Assembly: GCA_032718475.1 (NCBI GenBank)
Contig: JAUCBJ010004948.1
Coordinates: 1-23,970, forward strand
From: Nemertoderma westbladi
Lineage: Eukaryota > Xenacoelomorpha > Nemertodermatida > Nemertodermatidae
Reading direction: 5' to 3'
Length of the DNA stretch: 23,970 nucleotides
The position numbers and the translations under genes were made by a program. The notes under the pieces are model-generated. The model was not told the DNA's origin and did no database searches. It saw only the letters and a program-made list of their open reading frames with translations. This document shows positions 10,140 to 18,075 of the stretch, piece after piece (the stretch's first letter is position 1; every line of letters starts with the position of its first letter).

Positions 10140-11184
10140 GAGAAAGGCATTTCCTAAAGGAAATGCAACCACGAAGCTAAGGAAAATTAAACAAACGGCC
10201 ACACTTTGGTTCGTTGCTTAGCCTCGTTTAGTAGCAATTGTCAATAATTAAATTATATTCCCATGGAAACTAGAGTTCTCTGGAACTGTTGCTTTAACCT
10301 TTGAAAAAAAATTCAGTACAGATTGTGGTTCAGATAACACATATACTGAGTTTCAGAAAATATTGTAGTTTATGTCCAAATTACCGATTTTCTATCAAAA
10401 TGCATCTGTTTGCAGTGGTTGTCATGGAAACTGAAAAATAGAACAATGTAATTCGGATGCAGAATAAGTCATATAGTGGGGGTAGGGGTTAGTCCCAAGT
10501 CATAATACTATTAACTTGTGCTTCAAATTATCATTTTATAAATTTTAACATCTGTTTAGACTTGTTGCTATGGTAACTGTATTTTCCAATTAACCTCAAA
10601 CGGCTTGGATATGGATCTTATAGATGAGTTGCAAAACCCCAAGTTTATATATATTACAGTTTTGATAATAGAGTTATCAATATAGACTTGAATGATATAG
10701 AGTTTAATAAACTACAGTTACCATGGTAACTAAATTTCTGGAATAATTTAAGTTTCACTAAAAGTTCCAACTAGTGGTTCAGATAACACATACCCAGTTT
10801 TGTAAAATTTTATCGCGAAGTCTATGTCCAAATGAATAATTTTTGTATAAAAACATATGTTTTCAGCGGTTGTCATGGTAACTGAAAAATAGAACAATGT
10901 AATTCGGATGCAGAATAAGTTATATAGTGGGGGTAGGGGTTGGTCCCAAGTCATAACACCTTGTCCTTAGGCCTCAAATTAACATTTTATAAATTTTAAC
11001 ATCTGTTTATCCCGGTTGCCAAGGTAACTGGATTTTCTATTTAGCCTCAATCGGATCTGCTATGGACCTTATAGTTGAGTTGCGAAACCCCAAGTTTATA
11101 TCTATTATAGTTTTTCTACAAATAGAGTTATAAATATTGACTTGAAATACATAGACTTTTTTTGAAGTCCGTTGCCATGGAAAC
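8797..11184. promoter_or_regulatory. Ladder of X-box-like (RFX-type) palindromes
   Basis: Twelve 14-bp motifs start at 8958, 9104, 9262, 9421, 9567, 9723, 10418, 10564, 10717, 10869, 11015 and 11171. Examples are GTTGTCATGGAAAC, GTTGCTATGGTAAC, GTTGCCAAGGTAAC, and at 10717 the perfect palindrome GTTACCATGGTAAC. Two weaker forms (ATTCCCATGGAAAC) lie at 8797 and 10257. Nearly all match the RFX X-box consensus RYYNYYWWRRNRAC; the one at 9262 departs at its end (GGTACC). Spacing is 146-161 bp throughout each copy. RFX binding is inferred only from the match. The motif may instead serve the repeat's own propagation or be a structural palindrome. Confidence 0.5.
9901..9947. repeat. Hairpin with 14-bp stem
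   Basis: AGCTAAGGAAAATC at 9901-9914 pairs with GATTTTCCTTAGCT at 9934-9947. The loop holds a smaller CTTTC/GAAAG hairpin. It sits at the left edge of the 218 bp that are missing from copy 2. Confidence 0.8.
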
Positions 11185-11199
11185 CAGATTTTTCCTGGA
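10140..11199 (+). repeat. Palindrome-ladder repeat unit, copy 2, left part
   Basis: It starts immediately after copy 1 with the same GAGAAAGGCATTTCC hairpin sequence and follows copy 1 (8680-9751) with scattered substitutions and small indels. The similarity breaks inside TTTTTCCTGGA at 11199. The remaining end of the unit reappears at 13993, so this copy is split by a 2.8-kb block. Confidence 0.88.
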
Positions 11200-13996
11200 C
11201 GGTCAGGGCCCTAAACCGATTAGGTTCTCTGTTCGCAGAACACCGAACACTATTCCGGCCACGGAACTAGTCCAGCAGAATGCCTTTATAGAATCCTGGG
11301 ATTTGGGGGACGAGAGGATCTCAGCAACTAAGCGAAAACGAACAATAGGATGTTCCTAGACCCCCCCCCCCCCCCAAAATTTATCCAGAAGACTTTTCGC
11401 CATACATAATGTGTTAAAAAAGTCTACGGTTCTCCGGCTAGGGCCAATTTGAGTCAAAAAGTCCGCTTCCCTAGCAACCACGTTGCTATGGAGCTACAGC
11501 CAAAACGGTTAATGCTACGGAGTTGGGACCGGCGCCAATCGATAGGCAGCATATGGGTTTACATTCAAGGAGCTTTTTTTGGAGGTGTCAGATCATGATC
11601 TTGACCATGATCAGCAAAGATCAGTTTTGATCAGCAATCGGACACTCAAGACTTGCTCCAATCGAAAAACTTAACATTACAAAAAGATTCAGCGACCCCA
11701 CATTAGTCATGATTCCCGTTAAAAGATTTAAAAAAAAGTGAATTCTTCCCGGTCAAAACGCAAGATCATGATCGCGCAAAGATCGGACTTCGTAAAATCG
11801 TAACTAAGCATTTTTGATATAAACAATTACTGTAGGAAACGTTCAGAACACCGCCCTGAGTCGATTAAAAAAAAAATTGGCTCGATCGGACAACTGGTTC
11901 TCGAGATCTGATACCTGATCATTAAAGATCAGATTTTTTAGTTTTTTTGGATGTTCTCGAAAACTTTGTTTGAGACCCCCGATTTTTTTTTTACGAATCG
12001 ACTTCTATGGTGAAGGGGCAACTTTTGAGTATTTCGAAATTTTCAAAAAACGATTTGATCAGGCCGCGATCAGAAAAGATCGTGTTTTTGGTTTTATTTC
12101 AAAGACCAAGTCCTGGGAGTTCACCGTATGGAAAAACTTAACATCACAAAAAGATTCCTCACCATCGAATTATGGGGGGTAGCCAAAATTTGGGCATAAA
12201 AAAGTTCAAGTCTAGTGGGTCAAAACTCAAGATCATGATCGCGAAAAGATCAGTATATTTAAAATCGAATCTAAGCATTTTTCTAATAAACATTCATTGT
12301 AAGAAATGTTCAATGGTCTATTCTGAGTGATTAAAAAAAAATTGGCTCGATCGGACAACCGGTTCTCGAGATCTGATACCTGATCATAAAAGATCGTGTT
12401 TTTAGTTTTTTCCCGATTTTCTCGAAAACTTTGTTTGAGACCCCCGATTTTTTTTTTACTAATCGACTTTTATTAAGAAGGGGCAACTTTTAAGCATTTC
12501 GAAATTTTTAAAAAGCGATTTGATCAGGCCATGATCACGAAAGATCATGTTTTCGGTTTTATTTCGAAGACCAAGTCCTGTGAGTTCACCGTATGAAAAA
12601 ACTTAACATTACAAAAAGATTCCTCACCCTCGAATTAGGGGGGGTAGCCAAAATTTGACCATAAAAAAGTTCAATTCTAGGGGGTCAAAAGATCATGATC
12701 GCGAAATGATCATTTTTTTCGAAATTACTTCTGAGCATTTTGGGGCAAAACTTTCAAACTAAAAAACATTCAATGGAGTGTTCTAAGTAGATTAAAAAAA
12801 ATTTCGACTCAATAGGCCTACCGGTACCGGAGATATAGTCGTCCAAAGTCTGCTTCCGGTAATTCGAAAATATTTCGAAAACGCTTGATCGAATTTTTTC
12901 CTTGAAAATATGTGAATGTACAGTTAGTGGACGCCCATTTAACGATATATCACAATCCATATTTCGGATGACAGGTACCGGTGAAATCAGACTTTACCGA
13001 AAAAAATTCAAATTTTAGCTACTCATGTCTGACTATCTCGAAAACTATAATAGGTATGGAAATACTTTCACTGCAAGAAATGTTCACCTATCCAATGTGC
13101 TTCTAACTCTGTGCTCGGATTTTGCATAGTGTCAAAACCTACAACTTAACCCCCCCAGCGGAGGGAACGGAGTGACCGGAGCGCCAGTACTATCTTTCAT
13201 TATTATGAAGTAATAAGGGCGGTGGGTGGGGTAGGTGGTGAACACTATTTATAGGGTGGAGGGAGGGTCTAGTATATTACTTTAGGATATTTGATTTCTT
13301 TGCAATATAGTTTAGCTGCCTCAGTCTTATTTGTAATATGTTATACATTATACCAAATTATATCAAGTTTTAATATCTACATTGTCTACCTGTAGGAGAA
13401 ATATACAATGTAGGGCTCATAATATATTTATAAATAGATTTAGTATATTTACATTGTATAACAGAGTTAATTAATACTATTACGGTATTATACTAAAGAC
13501 ACCGCTTTGATATATCTGATCAAATGGCAATTTGTGGTAAATTATTTATTTCACTATCTTGGGTATATCATTCAATTTCTAAAACTATAATAATAAACAT
13601 TTACTTCACTTCTTGTTTACTCGCATGGATATATTGATATAAAACACTTCAGCATAATATCTTATAGGGCCAAACGCAGATTAATCGGAATAATATGTTT
13701 AATTATTATTACATTTGGCACATTGAAGTAAGTAGTACATGAGTTTGATAAAATAATTATGAATCTGTATCTCATTCTACTTTGTCTATATGATTATGTT
13801 ATATAATAATGTTACTTTATCACTTTGGTTTAAACCGATCTCCTTTACTATTACTTACTACTTATATACTACTACTACTATTACTACTACTCACTACTAC
13901 AGAGTTATATATTATAAGAGGAGGGGGTTCGTGATTATTAGTTATTATACAAGTGCCCCTCGGCTATAGAGAGTCCACCCTCGGTTGCTTACTGGA
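11200..13996. repeat. 2.8-kb insertion-like block with a GATC palindrome ladder
   Basis: The block interrupts copy 2 and is bounded on both sides by TGGA (11196-11199 and 13993-13996). It includes a 15-C tract (11361-11375) and an X-box-like GTTGCTATGG at 11482. It then has about three tandem units of roughly 463 bp (GATCATGATC at 11764, 12231 and 12691). Each unit carries three GATC-rich palindromes. Then come GGTACCGG palindromes near 12823 and 12974, and an AT-rich stretch with TACTAC repeats (about 13854-13901). No coding frame or terminal inverted repeat is recognised. Confidence 0.65.
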
Positions 13997-14166
13997 TATG
14001 AGACCCATCCCACACGATGCGCCTCGACGAGTAGTACATACATGCAAAATTTCAGGGTACTTTTAAAGGCTAGTTTTTTCCGGAATCAAAAAAAACTAAA
14101 TCTGCCTCACACAAGTAAAATAGCCCACTATGAATAGACCATCTCAGCTAAGTAAATCAATTTAAC
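13993..14166 (+). repeat. Palindrome-ladder repeat unit, copy 2, right end
   Basis: TGGATATGAGACCCATCCCA and what follows match 9748-9907 of copy 1 with few changes. The copy then jumps directly to TAAATCAATTTAAC (14153-14166), which is 10126-10139 in copy 1, so 218 bp are missing or were never inserted here. Confidence 0.85.
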
Positions 14167-14643
14167 TTTGTATCTCATAACTGAGCCTCGCCCTGCGCGA
14201 AGATCCAACGAACGTGTTTTATATTGTCAACTGAATTTTCACCAACCTAATGAGGAAATAATTAGTTCGCCCACTTTTTCCATTTCTTACAATAGGCCTA
14301 ACGTTTGGAATATTTTTATATTGCCAACTAAGTGAAAAAACCTTAAACTACAGTATTTTTTGACCTCTCTTTTCTATTCCTCACGTCATTCCAGCGTCCC
14401 ATAAAACTATAGCCTACTGTAATAACCAATCCCAGGTGTCAATTCAAGAAGCGTTCCTGCAGTAGTAGTGTAAGGATTGAGAATACGCCGCCCAGACAGG
14501 AAGACTTCAAATCCGGGATTTATTTTTTAAATAGTCCCAAATGGAAAACATATTCAGAACATACAAGTTAGAATATATGTATTTAATTAACATATCAATG
14601 TGACACACTACTGTATCACTTCAATACTTTGTTTTTCATACAG
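14167..14643. other. Spacer, putative intron upstream of the EAG exon
   Basis: No preceding channel exon (pore or S6) is visible. The stretch ends in a pyrimidine-rich tract, CTTTGTTTTTCATACAG, a good splice acceptor for the exon at 14644. Confidence 0.5.
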
Positions 14644-14896
14644 GTACTAAGCTACTGCCCGAAGGATATGCGGGCGGACTTATGTGTTCATATGAACAGA
14701 CAGGTGTTCAACACACATCCAGCGTTCCGATTAGCGAGTGAGGGGTGTCTGCGTGCGCTGGCTATTAACTTGGACCTGACTCACAACGCTCCGGGGGATC
14801 TTATATTCCATATGGGGGAGAGTATAGACCAACTGTGCTTCATAGCGGCGGGGTCGTTGGAAGTCTTACAAGATGACGAGGTTATCGCGATATTAG
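14644..14896 (+). CDS. eag: EAG-type voltage-gated K+ channel, single exon (C-linker to cyclic-nucleotide-binding homology domain)
   Basis: After a CATACAG acceptor the frame reads [20 protein letters not shown], then [20 protein letters not shown], then [29 protein letters not shown] and IAILG. This is the region of EAG (KCNH1/KCNH5-type) channels joining the C-linker to the cyclic-nucleotide-binding homology domain. [23 protein letters not shown] and QDDEVxAILG distinguish it from ERG and ELK subfamilies. The protein forms tetrameric plasma-membrane potassium channels. The exon probably ends at ATATTAG/GTTGGT, splitting the glycine codon before the expected KGDVFGD exon; the donor is not ideal. 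No further exon is seen nearby, so the gene has very large introns or this is an isolated fragment. The frame is intact and conserved, which favours function. Confidence 0.85.
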
Positions 14897-15057
14897 GTTG
14901 GTAACTGGAACCTGAACTGCAGCCCGAAAATGGTACAGTTGTAGAAGAGTTAAAATCCATCCGAACCAACAATCAGATGACACAGTAATGTAAAAAGTAA
15001 AGTAATCTTCGGCTGTTAGACCAGGGATTACGTACAAAGTCTGTAGACTTATTTCCA

Positions 15058-15232
15058 GTGCGCTCCCCCCACAACTATACTCCCCAGAGTAAACTCCGGT
15101 ACTCATTTAGCTACCATTCAATGCAGAGAAGCGCCCAGTCTAGTCCCTTTCAAGCATTCGTACCGGAACGAAAACTGTCCGGATGCCCCATTCCGGGATC
15201 GAACTCACGACCTCCGCAGAGATGTGACCCCA
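15058..15232 (-). mobile_element. tRNA-related SINE-like fragment
   Basis: On the minus strand GGTCGTGAGTTCGATCCCGG resembles a pol III B box (GGTTCGANTCC type). It is followed by GC-rich sequence ending GGGGGGAGCGCACTGG. No A box is seen 30-50 bases upstream, so it is either 5'-truncated or only tRNA-like. It is not a functional tRNA gene. Confidence 0.4.
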
Positions 15233-15483
15233 AAAACAAAATTAACAACTGGAAAAGTGGAACCAATACCCAACCGAAGTAACAAACAATTGACAGAGTA
15301 AAACCATCACCCAAATCGAAATGGCACAGTATGCCCCAAATGCAAGTGATCGGTGATGGATAGTTCTAAATTAGGAAAACACTAGGAAAACACCAGGAAA
15401 ACATGTATGTACATGTATACAATATCAATATTACGTGGCTATTTCACACATAAACAAAATATTCTAGAATGTAGAGTAGTTAT

Positions 15484-16473
15484 TAGAGTTGAAACAGAGA
15501 CTTGTCACTGATCTCTGGATTCTCCGGACGGTTTTTTGGTCTCCGGATAGGTCTCTGGTTCCTGGGTATTGAAAACAGACATTTTACCCAGAGATCAGTG
15601 ATTTGACAAATTAGAAATAGATATTTAAAAATAGATCCTGTACAACACAAAATGTGAAATGAAGATAATTTTTCACAAATTTTTTATAATTAATTATTTC
15701 GTTAATTTTTAACTATTTTTCATACACCACTTCAACACAATTATATATTCACTTTTACACTATTTCTAATAAATGTACCGATAATCTTCAATTTAATTAA
15801 TTTAAGGTGCGTTTAATTTTAAGTTAAATTAGCACCTAAAGATGGTTCTTATTTAAGGATATGGGTGCTTAATTTGAGCACTCATAATGTTTAAAAGTGA
15901 AAGAAAGGGCTGTTCTCCATTCAATTTGTTATAGGATAGATAATATAAAGACCAAATGGAGAGAACGAGCGTAACGAGGCTTGTAATTGGGGCGAGTAGA
16001 GCACTACACCTATGCACTAAGTATTCGTAAATGACTAAGGTTATAGTATATTGAAATGTATATGTTTTGAACAATTGTAAAATAATTTCCTTTAATTAAC
16101 AAAGTACCGGTCGGTACCTATGGTGCAAAACAAATTAATGTAACATATTATTAACAATAACAAAATAAGAACGAATTAATAAACAAATAACCAAATTAAT
16201 ATTAATAAAGCCCCCCAAACTGTACGTGCGCTTATTTTCTTACAATGGGTAAGGGTTGAAATGGGTTGGATCTACTTTACTGTAATTGAACCATAGAAAA
16301 TAGTTCTAAGGCCGTATATACCTGTTTGTGCTATAGGGGAGTAATCAAATTGTAAGTACAAAAATAAGCCAAGTCTCTGATCTCCGGCTCTGGTCTCCGG
16401 TATTTTTCTAAATAATTCTCCGGGTAGGTCTCTGGTTCACCGGGATTACGAAAAACAGTCTGTTTCAACTCTA
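15484..16473. mobile_element. hAT-like non-autonomous transposon (MITE), 990 bp
   Basis: The ends are perfect 15-bp terminal inverted repeats, TAGAGTTGAAACAGA at 15484-15498 and its complement at 16459-16473. They are flanked by the 8-bp direct repeat GTAGTTAT at 15476-15483 and 16474-16481. An 8-bp target-site duplication with short TIRs is the hallmark of the hAT superfamily. Subterminal regions repeat TCTCCGG and TCTCTGG motifs. The left end also holds an inverted pair (TCACTGATCTCTGG and its complement near 15590). A further hairpin lies near 15806-15838. No transposase frame is present, so it would depend on an enzyme supplied elsewhere. Confidence 0.82.
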
Positions 16474-16548
16474 GTAGTTATTAAATACAGTAGAAGTAGA
16501 ATAAAATAGCTTGGATTAGATACAAACCCAGGAATCGGCATCTTTAGT

Positions 16549-17290
16549 GTCTGCAAGGCGACCGCCTACTTCAAAACTGAACTCAATATGCAACATTGAG
16601 TTCGGCTCTCTACTTAAATAAATAAATAAGTATTCCAGATGATGAATTGTTTAACATCGAGTAAGAACATTAACACTGAGCATTGAGTGAATTTAACATT
16701 GAGTAAACATTTTTCTTGAATATTCTTTCGACCCTTTATTAACCTCGCTGGCGTTCGGTAAATAAAATAACTCGTGAATAGTGAAAAATCCCTTCCATTT
16801 TCGAATGGGAAAAAAATGCAATCCTATGGGTAACTATTTTACCATTGTGAAAAAATAAAAAATTATCACTTTTCACCCGATTTTCGGGGTATATTCGGGC
16901 GAAAAAGTAACAATGAAGCCAAAAAGCATAAATAATTATTATTCTTAAATTGTTACTTTTTCGCTCAAAATACCCCAAAATCGGGAAAAAGGGTTTAACT
17001 TTTTTCCCTAGGGAAAATAGCAACCCATAGAATTGCATTGGTTAAACTTTTCTCCGGCGAAAAAAATTAAAATAAAATATTTTCGGTGGAATTTCTTAAA
17101 ATTTTACATTGTTGAAAGCAAAGCGCGTTATTTGAGCAAAATCCATTCACACTGAAAAGTTATTGCAACTTTAGTGTCTGCAAGGCGAACTCCAAAAAGG
17201 AACTCAATATTATCCAATATTGGTTTATGTTGTTAAGCGGCTCTCTAGTTACGTAATAAATTTTTGAGAACACTAAATTATTTAACATTA
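16549..17290 (+). repeat. Dispersed repeat pair (TTTAGTGTCTGCAAGGCGA)
   Basis: TTTAGTGTCTGCAAGGCGA starts near 16543 and again near 17171. Each is followed by AACTCAATAT, CGGCTCTCTA-TTA, a TTTAACAT-GAGTAA stretch and similar phrases for about 120 bp. They are two diverged copies of an unidentified repeat lying on either side of the foldback at 16817-17036. Confidence 0.6.
16817..17036. repeat. Foldback (long inverted repeat)
   Basis: Arms 16817-16914 and 16949-17036 are imperfect reverse complements. TGCAAT-CTATGGGT pairs at the outside, and CGATTTTCGGGGTAT with GCGAAAAAGTAACAAT lies inside. They surround a loop of about 34 bp. The minus-strand open frame across it shows no family resemblance and follows from low complexity. 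It could be a MITE or a source of hairpin RNA. Confidence 0.8.
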
Positions 17291-17440
17291 TGAGTAAGGC
17301 AACATCGAGAGTTGAAGAATACAATAATTTGAATTTCAGTAACTATGGAAGCAATATAGTTAAATACTGCAGTTCAATTTATTTTGTACCACTATATCGC
17401 TCTATCTTATATTAAAGAATTAAGCAACAAAAAAGAAACA

Positions 17441-17528
17441 ATTAAAAGATAAAATTACGTATTACATGGGGAAAAACGTAGAACAGTTCTACTTTTTTCC
17501 CATGTAATAATAAATAATTATCTTTTAT
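17441..17528. repeat. Hairpin with long stem
   Basis: ATTACATGGG-GAAAAACGTAGAA (17461-17483) pairs with TTCTACTTTTTTCCCATGTAAT (17487-17508) around a tiny loop. AAAAGATAA and TTATCTTTT extend the arms outward after a break. Confidence 0.8.
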
Positions 17529-17899
17529 TTTTTTATTCTTAAGAATTTTTTTATTTTTATTACTTTTTTTAAGGGTATTTATTTTATTTCTTTTTTTTTC
17601 ACTACAGTGATAATGTATCATAATGCACATCTGTATTAGCATAGATAATTATCGAATATATGATTTTCGAATACGACTGCTCAGGTACTATGACTGTTAC
17701 AAGATAATTCGTAATGGTTGCCATATGAAACATTGTTAGCGACGGGTTCGGGACTAAATAAAAACTATCTTTTATAACAGGGTGGAAATTCGAAAATCCG
17801 GTTAATTAGGCAAAAATTTATCACAATAATTAAATTGTTGTAATCTAAGTAATATACTGCGTAACGTATATTGCACTATAGCAAAATCATGAATTATCT
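17529..17899. other. AT-rich region downstream of MSH2
   Basis: T-rich low-complexity sequence (17520-17600) followed by unique AT-rich sequence; no gene is recognised. Confidence 0.5.
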
Positions 17900-17905
17900 T
17901 TTATT
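17900..17905 (-). terminator. Candidate polyadenylation signal for MSH2
   Basis: TTTATT on the plus strand gives AATAAA on the MSH2 strand about 170 bases after its stop codon. It is a plausible 3'-end signal, but AT-rich sequence makes chance matches common. Confidence 0.4.
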
Positions 17906-18075
17906 GCATCTCATTACATCGTTGCATCTCATTGCATTATATCTCATTGCGCAGTAAGGGTTCCAAGTCTATTCAAATGATGAATTAGGGAACACTAAAC
18001 CATGCGACTAACCACTGACTCTAGATATTGAGTAGCATTGAATATAGTTATTGTGCAAATGGACCCCAGCGACCA

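Noticed and set aside
9748-14166. LTR retrotransposon with the two ~160-bp matching segments as LTRs
   Set aside because: The segments lie at equivalent positions of a tandemly duplicated unit, and no gag/pol frame lies between them.
15058-15232. Possible tRNA gene on the minus strand
   Set aside because: Only a B-box-like sequence is seen; no A box, cloverleaf or anticodon arm can be placed.
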